A stretch of 64,000 nt of DNA. It comes from Triangularia verruculosa. Taxonomy: Eukaryota; Ascomycota; Sordariomycetes; Sordariales; Podosporaceae. The stretch is taken from positions 186,001 to 250,000 of the forward strand of contig MU863885.1 in assembly GCA_033296885.1 (NCBI GenBank), written 5' to 3'. The notes beneath the pieces are model-generated. The model searched no databases, was not told the origin of the DNA, and worked only from the letters and a program-made list of their open reading frames with translations. A program made the translations under genes and the position numbers. Position 1 is the stretch's first letter. Each line of letters opens with the position of its first letter. Shown one piece after another: positions 11,607 to 23,891 of this stretch.

Positions 11607-12705
11607 ATGGCGCCGTTACGAAGATATCTCAGGATCACCAAATACTCGGTTCTTGAGTGCCGCATTTACCTGGACAACCCCGCACTGACACAGTCATGGC
11701 TCCTCAATCCTCGTGACCCTATCCTTCCCAAAGTTATCAAGAGTGTTCGGCCACTTGTTTTGCCGAAACTTCGCGAGGAGCAAGAGCGAGATCGCATGAA
11801 GAAAAAGAGTAAGAAGCGGAGCATCAAGGACGTCGTAGTTCAAGGTAAGAAGAGCATGCCATGACCCCAGGATCTCGGACCCCGCCAAGTGTATAAACGT
11901 CGGACAATCATACTGACTGCCGAGAGCAGATGACTTTGAGGTGTCGATCTTCCTGACGGAAACCGACACGAGGCACTCGCTGCTGCACAAGAAAAAACAT
12001 TTTCGTGACAAGGTACAGACCAAGCTCACGTCTAACTCTTCAAAGTTGACGGGCGGGGCTCACGATGCGCCCATCGTTGTTGACGGAGACGAGTTCATCT
12101 TGGAGGCAGCCGACGGGGATGATGATGTGCCAATGATCCGCGAGGAAGACGATAACCAGAATACGATCAACCTGGACGACATCCCCGCGATAGATGAAAC
12201 AACAAGAAACTCGGCGCCTGCCAACCGGAGACCAAAGAGACAAAGACAAACCAGCGGGGAAATCGAAGGGGCGGCGGTCCCCTCCGGAGTTGATCCCAAC
12301 ATTGTCGAGACGATTGATACAGATTCATCGGATGGTCAGCTGTTCGTTGGCGATGGAGAGGATGACGATGGCAGTGATAGTGACACGGCAGTTGGAAGAC
12401 CGCCCCCATCCAAGCGCCGCCGGGAAAAGGCGGCCGCCCAGAGTACAGATGGAGCTGACGATAAGAAGAAGATGGCCATGGACATTTCGTACGAGGGCTT
12501 CGCTATCTATGGGCGTGTGCTGTGTCTCGTCGTCAAGCGGCGAGAAGGCGGCGGGAAGAGTGGAAGCTTCACAATGCCGACAGGCGGCAAGTCCCAAGCG
12601 GCCGGCCGACCTCGAGGTCAGGCTATGATGGAAAACTGGATCTCCTCTACACAACTTCCCGATGAAGCTGGTGCGGGAGATGAGGAGACATCCCTGGCGT
12701 CGTGA
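11607..12705 (+). CDS. Unrecognised two-exon protein with acidic, disordered C-terminal half
   Basis: I do not recognise a named family. Exons 11607-11844 and 11930-12705 (intron GTAAGA..GCAG, phase 1) give 337 residues. The N-terminal 110 residues look folded and are free of low complexity (MAPLRRYLRITKYSVLECRI at the start; DDFEVSIFLTETDTRHSLL across the splice). The middle is rich in Asp/Glu/Ser with basic clusters such as RRPKRQRQ and SKRRREK that resemble nuclear localisation signals. Near the end comes a second ordered stretch, ISYEGFAIYGRVLCLVVKR, then a Gly-rich linker and AMMENWISSTQLP. A nuclear protein is my inference. The start at 11607 sits in a good context (ACAACCATGG). Confidence 0.8.
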
Positions 12706-14702
12706 CATGGTCACCATAGCATCGCCATGCTCCTCGATCGGGCCGGCCGCATGTTGGGTGGCCAGCCACCCGACACAACATCGGCGCGGGGTATTCGCAT
12801 ACATACCACAACAGTGGCGGGGAATAGCATCATATGAGTGGCTCGATACACAACTGCTTGGTGTCGTCGGTCAGAACCAAGCAGAACGTCTCAACATTCG
12901 TCGACTTGACCTGATCACCCGGGACGCCCCGCAGTATCCGTTTCGGACTTTCGCTAGAGATGCATGCGTGGAGTTCACAAGAACAGCGAATACGCGCGCC
13001 CAGGAACCTTTGGATCTACACTACGTCTATGCCTCAAGCCTTTCGCGATGGAGTTGGATGGTATGCGGGTAGGACCTTTCGACCTTCCTCGTCTGACGAA
13101 CAGTGGCGAACCGGTATAAGTCACTCGCAGGCGCCTATCACAACAGAATGGCCGAATTGCATCAGCAGTAGGTGAAACAATGGATGACGGCAGTTGTCAC
13201 AGTTGAGCAATTGCCCGTAGCTGCCGGCAGGCACTGGCAAACATGCACTTGGACGCCTCTTTGTGTTGGTGTCAAATGATAGGGAAGGTGTTTCTGACCC
13301 AAGCATCGTCTATCTGTTCGGGATCGCGGGGCCCCAGTCTTGGATGTTCTGGCCCCCAGTCATTGTCACAATCTCATCACATCCACCTGCGAAACGCCGG
13401 CTGCGTGTGACCTACTGTGGTTGCGAGCAAAAGTAAAACCCCCCTGTCAGGTACCGTGCACGAGCCAACTCTAGCACAACTTGTGCGCGAAAACACCGTG
13501 CACACCCTGCGGTTACCTGGCAGGGAAGTATTATTTACCCATCATACCACAGTAAATGTTGATGGCGATCACTGCTCCACGCCGCAGGTGAGCGGGCAAT
13601 ACATGACGACAAAAGCATCGAGCGTTACGCTTGAAGGCTGAAAGTCGAAATATCGGGTCATGAAAGCCTCTTTTGTCCCCGTATCTGCGGGGCATAAGCC
13701 ACCAAGTGGGCAAGAATTTGAAGATGGTCAGTAATCGACATGTACTGAAGCGGATGAATTCCGTCCGCGATTTCTTCCGAACTTAGTCCTCAAGAGAAAG
13801 ACGGTCGGCGCCATTCTCCGCCCCCCCTGCCCCCCCACGATTTAATCAGGTTTTGGTGGATACTTGGTCTTCTTATCCGTATCAGGTCATGCAAGGCGGC
13901 CGCGGGGTGCGGCTGTGTACATACACAGAGGCCGGAGGACATGGTCCACGTCGAGGAGGGCGAGGGATGTGTGAATTGGTTGCAACGTGTAGCCAGGAAT
14001 GGAAGGATGGAAGTGGTGATCTTTGAGGCATGTTTGAAGTTGAAGGCAAGCAAACATGTCGAGTTGTTACGGTAGCCAACCACTTGTTTGCCAGCGCCAG
14101 TTCCACGCCGCATAGCAGCATGAGCTGGTTATGATATAGCTTCACCATCAAACTGTACTATTGTCTGTTTGTATGGCTCTCGCGTGGTAAACGCGAACTC
14201 CCCGGAATAATTCTGGACTAATGAATCCGAACCGTGGATCGCCGGTCGTAATTTCTGGGGACCTGGGGACATAGAGTGTCTTTCATTCCGTCTCATGGCG
14301 CCGCCACGATAGGGACAGGTTTCCATCCAACTGAAACATCTCGGTAGAATTCACCGGCGTATTCGGTTCTTGTTGCTGGTCTCGGCCATCGTCGCTCATA
14401 AGCGGCAGATACGAGGTTCCCGAGGAGTTTCGGACACCAGAGATAACCCAAGAAGCTCTTTGAGATCATGATGATGGTGAATTCGGAAGACTCCGCAGTA
14501 GGAATACGCACGGACGGCAACTGGGAGCTTGTCGACGTTTCTCATCGCATGATTTTGGCTAGCTTCAGTAACCTGTCCAGATATGGTGGGCCGCATGAAT
14601 GCGACCTCCCTAACCCATTCATTCCACGACAGGGGGGAGCTTAGCCCAAAATAGGATCACTGAGACATCGAGTTTGGGTTGTGGAGGAACGGTTCAGTGT
14701 GG

Positions 14703-14717
14703 GATGATGATGATGAT
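14703..14717 (+). repeat. (GAT)5 microsatellite
   Basis: Five perfect GAT units in noncoding DNA. Confidence 0.9.
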
Positions 14718-16409
14718 GACGGCAACGATGTCACTTAGAGGTGATTGATCTTCTCTTTTCTTGCGGACACTAGTAGGGGTAATTAGGTATCTCATCAACA
14801 GGGACCAGCATTTTGATTGGAGAACTCGTATTGTTCAATACCTGAGCAGAGGGAAAACAAACAGAGTGTTCAAGACAGATTTCAAAGACAAAGGAAAACA
14901 TGCAATCGGCGACGGGCATATATGCTACAGAATACAATGGAGACATGCAGCATGCAGGAGGAGATTATGAGTTCGGTTTTTCTGATGAACAATGTTCCAG
15001 ACCCCTTCTTGTATCCTGTTCAGGAGAAGGACAACCAAAATCGACAGGTGGCTTGTGCGCTGCAGGCAGAAGGCAATCCGGGAGGAAGCCATTCCAAAAA
15101 GAGCCTCCTGCAGCAGCGATCGCCAGGGGCTTGGTTACGCCAGCGCCATTTCACCACGTGGGTGGCAGGGTTACTTCGTCTCTTCGAAGCTCAGGCGCCG
15201 CGACTTGGAGCTTTCCTTCTTTTGGGGGGCTGGGCAAAGAGAGCACGGACGAGAAGTAGAGAACCGCCTTTGGGGTGGGGCGCATCAACGAGACAAGAGC
15301 TGGGCTGGGCTAGGGCGCCACGGGCGCCACACAAGAAAAAGAAATGAGCTCGCCAAAAGAAAAACGCAGCCGGCGGCTGTTCGTTGAAGGCTGGGGGAGA
15401 GAGGGTGAGCTGATGGCGGCTTGGCTAGATTTGGGTTACTAAAGCAGTCAAGTTTCAGGATCTGGACCACCTTGCAAGTCTGAAGGCCGCGATTGGCCAA
15501 AGGCCGAAGAGACGGTTGTCTCTTTTCTTTTTCTTTTCGGGAACGGAGTTCGCTGACGCCGATCGATATGACGGACGACGCAAAACCCGGCACCTTGCCC
15601 GAACTGTTGGGGCCGAAGGGCCGGTCGGGGAGTTATGCGCGCATCTTGATCACCTTTGTCCTTCATCCACACATCCCGCACAATAACAACCCATTCCCAG
15701 CTGAAAACCTGAATGGAGATTTGTACATAGGATCGACGGGCGACGGAGCTGTGGAACCGACTTTCGGCTCGGAGAAGGATGAACAGGCTTGCGAACAGAA
15801 TGAGTCCATGACATGCACTATTATTTTTTCATATCATTTTTTCTTCGCTGTTGCATGAACCCACTCACTTTGTGCCCTCGTGAGCGTGAAAGTCTTGCGG
15901 CGGTCAAGAAGAAAAACCCCACGCTTCATTTCCGGAGCTGTGATTCTTGCCGCAAAGCAAGGACCACCCGTCCAGACATACGGAGCCGAGCCTTTTTTTC
16001 TTGTTGACGGAATCTTCTATTTTTCTCCAGCTCGCTGCGACTGCCGCGATCTCCGTCGTTGCAAGTAAAGCTAACATCGGTATGCCGGCCAGGCTGAACA
16101 GCGGTGTACCCTTTTCGGTCAATCCAGACATTAAATCATTGTCTCGGCCTCCAAGACAAGGAACCGCTGCCCTAAACCCATCGTCACCAACAACCGTGCA
16201 ACTGTAACCGCACTGCTGGGTCTTCCGTCTTGTAACATTACCAACTAATACGGATACACCTTTGTGATACAGAAGAAGCAAATGACTGCTTTACGACTGT
16301 GAAACTGCAACGTTCTTTTGAAAGCTGGGGTTGAACCCTCACATGGATCAGGCCCCTTCGGGATTTCCCAGATGAGATGAAATGGAGCCACACTCCCAAC
16401 GTCTCCATC

Positions 16410-16429
16410 AAGACAAGACAAGACAAGAC
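16410..16429 (+). repeat. (AAGAC)4 tandem repeat
   Basis: Four perfect AAGAC units, followed by a degenerate fifth (ACGAC). Confidence 0.9.
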
Positions 16430-18096
16430 ACGACTTGAGACGAACACGCTGACAAACTCGCTTCCTTTCCACTGTTTCGTCCCGACTCGCCTGCCGATAC
16501 ATCGCGTACATACCTATGGAGCCATGCTTCTTCCAACGGCGAGGCAAAAAAGAGAAGCAAAAGGGACCCTGTTGGTGACATCAAACCACCCCGGCCCTAC
16601 TGGACCCCTCTCAAGTCCCCAGAAATCGGTTCGTGTGTACATGGAGTAAGACTGCACTAACAGTACAAGAAGAAAAGACGTGATGCTATCGGCTACTGCA
16701 CTGTTCTTTTTGCTTCCCTTAATGCGGGCCCTCGGCTAGGTATGTTGGGGGACGGGGGTCCTTGTTGACCATTCATGATGAATCCCAAAGAACCCATCTC
16801 GAAGGATGCGAGGCCCAAACGCCATGCCATCCCATCATATGCACGTCTGACACGGAACAACAAAAGTTGGGCTTCGATAGCCCTATGATAGGCTGATAGA
16901 TATGCAAGCCGCAAGATGGAGAGACGGTCCGACAGCTTGGTACATGTCTGCCCCAAACAAAGAATAAGATCCGGACGCCTCTTTCTGCCCTCGCAGGACC
17001 CTCGGGCAAAGCACCCGTTGCTGTCATCCGTGGCTGTTGGTTTTGGTTGTTGGGCGCCAGGCCGCAAAAGGCAGCCAGCCACAGTTCCCCGTGTTGGAAA
17101 TGCACCTGTGCAGGAAACAGACCTGTCAGATTTTCGTTATCTCGACGCAACTTTGCCGAGGAGACCACGACCACGTCGAAAACTCATGATCACGCAAATG
17201 CCGGCGGACATCTCGGCATTCTCAAACGAACATTCATCGGAGAAGACCCCTCCGCCCTCCAAAGTCCCCTACTCATCAATCTTGTTTTATCATCCCACAT
17301 CCCGCGCCTTTACATACACTAGTGTAAACCCCAGACCCCAGGCACGCAAAAAATAAAACCCTTGCTAGGGTTGAGACTTGGTCAACGTCATCAATCTCTC
17401 CGTAGCTGCTTTTGCTCCTCCTTTGCACCTTCGGCATATTCCGTTTTCTGATATACCCAATATAATGGTGATAAACAAGGCTAGGGAATCAAACTAGCGT
17501 AGCGTAACGTTGTGAATCAGGCCAGCTGTGCTGCTGCTGCTCTTTCCGGGCCAACAGCTCAACAATCTCTCGAGATCGTAATTCGTAGCACACAGACCAA
17601 CGAAGCAAACGAAATATCCCGTAGCCGGGATCCGAAGAAGGGAAAAAAATACGACGTTGATGATGAGACAGGGACCTGCCTGCCTTGAATACTTGAAAAA
17701 ATAAACAGATGAGCGCGAGCGGCGGTTACGACTGCCGCGAGAGAATGACACAGAGAAGCGGTGAAGAAAACAAACGCATCGTTGGGCGCTTGGAAGGAAG
17801 AAAAAAAAGGCTCATATCGAAGAAAATAAAATCCGTGAATGCCATTCCTGTTGTGTGTGGTGTTGATAGGTTTGCATGTGAATTCCAGCCCACAACGAGT
17901 GGAGTTGTTTCTGTGACGGCTGGCTGAATTGTGGGTTAGGAAAAAGGAAATGAGGGCCCACAATTTGGTTGACTGACAGGAATGTTCGGAAGACATTCTA
18001 GAAGGTTTCCGCCTTCAGCTTGGCGTGGTATTCTTCTGGAAAGACAGGGAGATGGCTGCCCCGATTTTGACCGTGTAATTTACAAGGCTGGGGAGC

Positions 18097-18111
18097 AAAA
18101 AAAAAAAAAAA
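18097..18111 (+). repeat. Poly(A) run of 15
   Basis: Fifteen consecutive A residues in noncoding DNA. No target-site duplication or retroelement sequence is visible next to it. Confidence 0.9.
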
Positions 18112-21054
18112 CCAGCTTGGTATCGCTGAAATGTAACTTTCAATCCCCACCAATACCATAACAAGGACCTGTACAAGATGGTTTACAACGTGGAATACTG
18201 GAGCTGGTCACCGCTGTTGAGGCAAATTGCATCTGTCTTTCAGTTTCACCATCACTGTGCATCATAAAGAGCTTTCCACCAATCCACTTCCTCACCGCTT
18301 GCTTGCAGGAGATCGCTTCTCCTCATTCGTGCCCAACTTTCCGGGTCTCTGGGACAAAAAGAAATGGGGCACCAAGACCGAAGTGTAGAGGCCGTTTTTG
18401 TGGATGGATACAACTCTGCGAGAGGGGGGGTCAGATGACGGATTCTCTGACACCAATCGGCGCAAAATTGATAATGCAAAATGCAAGGCAGGAGGACAGT
18501 TTGTTCCCAGAGCTGTGGTTGGCAAAGACGCAATAATACCGTAGGATTTTCAAGGGCCGACTCAGCCGGATCGGCAAGAAGGAAAGAAAAGAAAGGCAAA
18601 AAACGATATCATTTTTCTATATTCGTCATCGGAGGATGAGAGGGGCCGTTTAAAGGTGAGGGGCAGCATGCTGCATCATGTCACACGAACTCGTCCATGG
18701 GACCTCACACGTGCCCATTTTGCCAATACACCGTCCTGATGATCTCCGGCGCGACGCATGATCATGTTCCTTTCCTTCTGCTGCAACATGCCAATGCAAG
18801 AACGTCTGTTTGCGGTGAACTGATGCGGCTGGCTGACGAACAACGAACATTGATACCCGGGTAATAATGTGGGGCCAATCTGGCAAACGTCAAGTTTCCA
18901 AGCTGCCGGGTCACTAGACGGCGACGGCGGCGACAGCGGACGTTTTCGGTCTCGGTCCCCGGTTCTCCACGCAAAGGATGCACAGACGTTCTCTCCAAAA
19001 TCATGTCCAGATTGGGAAAGTGTTGGTTTTGTTATTGGTGGTTGCGGGCTTGCTTTTTTCTGACAGTTGATCTCGGGCACCACAACAAGGAAAATGGGGG
19101 TGGATGTGGGCAGATGGCACTAAAGGGAGGGTGGTGAGAAGGATAATAATTCCCATACGGATATACGGCGGTGTTGGTTGTTGGTGAGATGGCGCCCGAC
19201 GGTACCTGAACTGTGCCGCCTGACTTACACCGAAAGCCGAAAGGAAGGTGAGCACTAAGGTGAGTTGTTCCTGGATGGGATGAATTTCAGCCCGTATTAT
19301 ACCCTCCATCTCCAACTTTTTGTCATCAGCCGGTCAAGATCATCAGCGGACTCGCAAGACGAACACGAAGATGGGGGGACCGAGATAAGGAAACAGGACC
19401 GAGGCTGTGAACAGGATGCCGACCAGGTGGAAAGATGGTGGTTGCTGAGTGAGGATGTACAGCATATCAGCTCGCCGTTGATAATCACTTGCAGCAAAAG
19501 GAGCCCCCAATGCTCTGCTGGCAAAAAGCAAGCAAACAAATAATTTGATTGAAACAATCTACCGAGCGGCCGCGATCCGAATCTCGGACTCGCGTTTCAT
19601 TGGATACCGAAAGACGTTCAATATCAGTGTGTTTTTGTGGTCATAAAACATGCTGTTATATCCATCTTCATGATGCTGACAGGTTGGCAATAAGCTATCG
19701 AGTAATAGTTAAGGTATTTACAAAAATAAGAACACTACAGCGGCTAATTCCTCCTCGCTTATCTTGTGGTCTTTGAGGTCGTCCAAGATGGTGATGCTTT
19801 GTTACCTGACTTGAAGCTGCCGGTTCCCTCCCTATTCTTTGTATCCCCCCAAAAGGTGATGATGGATTGACAGGTGGTGGTGGCTGGAAAGGCTGGAAAG
19901 AACACTTCCCGGCAGTGCTGCGCCGCCTTCAGCTCCCGCCCAGAGTGTTAACGATGCTACGCCGTCCCAAAAATACAGAGAGATGCGCGCTGCGATGCTA
20001 TGTCATGTATGCACAAAAGAGGCGAGGTGTGAACAGACTGACGGAGAGCAAATTAGCCGCGCAAGTCTCAAAGAACGGCGGCTCGCGTTTAATGCTACCA
20101 TTGCGTTCAGCCTTCCTCCATACCATGTCATAGTAGCACAGCTATGCTTCAAATAAGCGCTCGCTTGTGTCTTGAGTGTCATAGCGGGCACTCGGCGGCG
20201 GCTGTTGAAGCGATTCCCAGCATCAGTCTATTGGGGTGGTGTGTTTCTGTTTCTTCGCCGTCCACATACTGCCGCTTTTGCAGCCGACAGTTGTCTATGA
20301 ATGAGACCGAGGTCGGTAAGGTGTTTATCATGTACAATATCCCAAAAATGGATCATGTCGCAGGTCACGAAACACCAAGCACTCTTCTCGAGTCCCTTTC
20401 TGCGGTACAATACATTTGCAGTTACATGAGGTGTGTAGGTGTGTGTACCCTTCATGTAAGGAACTGAGACTGAGACCACGTTATCCGTATACCTACGTCG
20501 TGTCATGAAAGCCGGCGGTTTCGGCAGGTAAATTTTTTTACCGTTATTTTTATTAGTGAGTTTCCTGTGCTGCGGCCGCCATCGTTTCCCGTCAGAATTA
20601 TATTCCTTGTCATTATTACTCCGTACCAAGAAAACGAGGTCGTCATTGAATCCTCCGGATCCGAGTCGGAACGTTGCCCAGTTAGTTGCCAACGCATCCG
20701 ACGCCCTGTGTGAATGTGAGTCATTGTACCCTGTATATCGGCCTTATGTGTGCTCGGTATGGCACCAGAGAACTTGGTGAATGCCTCATTGAAAGCAAAA
20801 GGCGGGGTTGGGTTGAATCGGAATGCCCAAAGAGGAAAGAGATGGCTAGGCAGTGCCTAATCGTCTGCCCCGCGCCTGGCGACAGTCTGGTTGAATGGCT
20901 CATACGCCCACGCATGGATGAAAATGCGGTGTCATCAGTTCAGTCAGATGAACCTGATCATCCCTGTTTTAAGTTTTCAATTGTGAGGTGTGAGCCGCGA
21001 GTCTCTAAGTGCGGGGTTATAGGACGTGGAAATGATAGCCTTGTGTCGGGACAA

Positions 21055-21071
21055 TGTTGTTGTTGTTGTTG
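21055..21071 (+). repeat. (TGT)n microsatellite
   Basis: Five to six TGT units in noncoding DNA. Confidence 0.85.
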
Positions 21072-23569
21072 GATAAAACGTGGGGCTTCATGTCAACCGG
21101 GCCAATCGAGACCTCTCGATGAGAACCTGTTCCTGTTCCTGGATAAGAGAGGGCAGGCCGCTAAATGGTGGCCTGCTTTGATGACCGCCACCACACCACT
21201 CCACGAATATCTTCCAGGTGAGAAAAGCAAGAGGGTGTGAAGCTTGACCCCATCGCCGGAGCGGACAGCCGACGTTTTCTCCCGTTCCGCTCCTCCACCG
21301 TACTGGGACTGTAATTACGGTGCGCCCGTAAGAGCTGAATGATGACGAGGCTGGATGCTACGCTTTCAAAGGACCATTCTACTGGGACGAGCCAGACGGG
21401 CAAAAGGCTGAAAGTGGAAAATCTCCATGATGATGCGCAGTTGTCGTTGTGGTTGTTGCCAATCACTACTGGGGACCCCTCATCGGCATCACCGGAGCAG
21501 AAGGGAAAAGAAAAGAAACCCCAAAATCCACTTCTCTTTCAGCCTCTCTCAGCCCGGTGGGTGGAAGATCGGAGCAAGGGCTTGTGTGCTGAAGTCATCA
21601 GATCCGTCCAATTTCGGCATGCTTCGGCTGGTCGGCTGTTGTGAGTGGATTTCCCCAGACTGCCATATCACTGATCAGAAAACGACCTGCCATGACAGCT
21701 CGCGGCGCACAAAGGATTCACCTCATCACTTGGCCGTGAGTGATTTGCGAGTTTCCGTAATGACCTGTCACCCTTTCGGGTACTGGTAGACCACGAGCGC
21801 AGTGGATGGCTTCCGCAAAGCCGCCCAGAAACGTGCGATGGTGTGGTCATCAGTCTTGGGGGCACCGATTTGGAGGATACGAGAGCGGCAGGGATCGGTC
21901 CGTGATGGCGAGGGCGATGAGAAGATTCCTCGAAAAGGATGGGTTGCAGTAAGGTGGCCAGCTGACCTGGACCTGCATTGGCTGCTCGACTTTCCCCCTG
22001 ACGGAATGACGGACAACCAAAAGACGGCAGACGGTGGACAACAAGTCTCAATTCTAGCATGTCTCAGCTCTAAAGGTTGTTTCTGAAACAGAGCTTCCTC
22101 TTTGCGCCGATGGAATTCCTTTCTCAAACATAGAGCCAAAGTCAATTTCCTCGGGCATGGTGCACGCAGGCCGGGAATTGCTTTGATATCTGTCTGTCAC
22201 CGCCTCTAGGCCGCGTTTGCTTTGTTCCAAACTTCCAATCTGCTTCGTACACCGTCATTTTTCAATTCGGGGCGTTTGTCGGTGTCCAGCCCCTGAGCCA
22301 AGTCTGTGTGTGTGTGCTAGATTCTGGTGTAGACAGTGACAGTGACGTGGGAGGTGACGGTGACTGCAAAGTCGAATCTCTTTCAGGGCGTACGGCCCCT
22401 GAAAATGCGCTGACATGGGCCCCGCGCGCCCCCCCCTCCCCAAGCAAGCCCTGGCGTGGGAAATTTTGCTCGCACAAATGCAGAATTCCCAACAAATGCC
22501 GTCGAGGATTCTTGGTAATCACGGTGAAATTAGCTGTGGAGCATCGAGCAAAAGGGGACGAGGCTTCGACCAGAGGTGCTGGTCCAGGCTGCGCTGCACT
22601 GTGCTAAATTTGCAATTCCTCAATTTCAGATCTTTCGCCCTTTCCCAGCTCGACTGTGTGCCGCCCTTTTCGGACATCATGGAGACGCGTCTCGAGCCGG
22701 GCAATGCGCTGCGCTGCGATGTGTGGTGTGCTGCGGGCGCTTCCGTTTGCGCGCTGAAAAACGTGTCCTGCGGCTCGGCTTTCCTGCCGAATGCAGCGTC
22801 AACCTCTACCTATTTTTTCTGGAAGTCATCCAGAGTATGTACGACTGTAATAATATGTATGATACTGCCGGCCGTGTAGATGCGGTGGTGAGGAATAGGC
22901 CTGGGGCCCAAAAGCAACGCAACGATGCCCAGCTGCCAGCATCTAGGTAATCGAGTGGTGACAGCGTCGGAGTCTGATGTTGAACGCTGGATTGACGACA
23001 CAGTCGGCGGAGGAGCGGCCGTCATGCGTCGGTCGGGCTGCCGTCGACCGCTATTTTGATTTCAGCGTTATTTTCGCCCGCATTACACAATACGTATTTC
23101 ATGATTTCAGGTTCTGGCACGACGAAAAGGAGTGAAAGGTACGTACAGCAGCCGTGGATTTCTCTGAGCAGGGGGTTGCGGTATTAACGACAGGGAGTCC
23201 CTGGGCGTGATGCTGTGTTTCATTATTTCGCGGTGGTCATCGAGAACCTGGCAACTTTGAGTTACTGCCAAGCCGTGGCTGCGTCACCGCAACTCTGTGC
23301 TGCTTTCAGGGTTGCGGTACCTTCCTCGTGGCCTGAGGAACTTGATTCTTGAATCCCGACCCAGCCAAATTACGTGTGTGTTTGAGGGCCTCCCAGGTAC
23401 CTCCGGGCCCGAGAAAGGTACTCGTTACTCATCTGCCCAGCATGCCAGGGGACCACCGGGACTCACTGCCCCACAAATCCTGGAAACTGCCCACAGCCCT
23501 GTCCGTGAAGCTGTTCTTGCGCATCCCGGCTTGAGAGAGCAATCTTGAGATTGTCAGTTCGCGGCCTGC

Positions 23570-23774
23570 TACATAAGGGAGCCTCTGCCCTCCTCTCACC
23601 CCCCATCCAAGCCCACCATCTCGGACCATCATCAGCCAACACTATCTGATCAGTTCATCATCGGAACATTAGAGCAATCACAAGCTTTCTTGTCAGCAAC
23701 CCATATCTATCAGCTACCACCAACCACAATCACCACCACCTCGCTCACCCTCAACAACCTCTCCATACCATACA
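23570..23774 (+). promoter_or_regulatory. Candidate core promoter and AUG-free CT/CA-rich leader of the 38-codon ORF
   Basis: A TATA-like ACATAAG near 23571 is followed by a CT-rich tract (from about 23580) and then CA-rich sequence. I find no ATG on the plus strand between about 23580 and the ORF start at 23775, unusual for 190 random bases and typical of fungal 5' leaders. This supports a transcription unit here. Confidence 0.45.
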
Positions 23775-23891
23775 ATGGCTGCCCACAACGAACAGACCTA
23801 CACCATGGACTCTCAAAGACCATCTCAGCTTCCTCCCTGCCCCGGACCTCCTCCGAGTCGTCCTCTGCCTCCTCTTCCCAAGAGGGGCTAA
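23775..23891 (+). CDS. Candidate 38-residue proline-rich microprotein
   Basis: The ATG is the first after a CT/CA-rich leader and has a strong context (A at -3, G at +4). The 38 residues open with MAAHNEQTYTMDSQRPSQ and then become proline rich, ending PGPPPSRPLPPLPKRG before TAA. RPLPPLP fits the class I SH3-ligand pattern (basic-x-x-P-x-x-P). There is no signal peptide or membrane segment. A second in-frame ATG 10 codons in could be an alternative start. A longer open frame overlaps it in another register but has no ATG. It stands alone in a 15-kb stretch with no other convincing gene. I know no named family; it could also be an upstream ORF of a longer transcript. Confidence 0.4.
   Translation: MAAHNEQTYTMDSQRPSQLPPCPGPPPSRPLPPLPKRG

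Larger units (their letters stand above)
12706..23567. other. Long gene-poor stretch, proximal part
   Basis: Nearly 11 kb with no reading frame I can assign. ORFs reach at most about 185 codons, overlap on both strands, lack family motifs and are not extended by credible splice sites. Base composition looks balanced by eye, without the TA-rich decay expected of RIP-mutated repeats, and no transposon protein fragments are seen. It holds several short simple repeats, listed separately. It may be regulatory or noncoding-transcribed DNA around 23.8 kb; that is inference. Confidence 0.6.

Noticed and set aside
14817..15347. 176-codon plus-strand ORF
   Set aside because: It overlaps other long frames on both strands, ends in low-complexity Lys/Arg/Pro and has no recognisable motif.
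16300..16420. GGTTCAACCCC on the minus strand resembling a tRNA T arm
   Set aside because: The T stem does not pair fully, and no acceptor or anticodon stem can be built around it.
18097..18111. A15 run as a possible retroposon tail
   Set aside because: No element body, target-site duplication or second copy is visible.
20686..21240. 184-codon plus-strand ORF
   Set aside because: No similarity to any family I know. It lies within the same unstructured noncoding region and lacks a leader-like upstream sequence.
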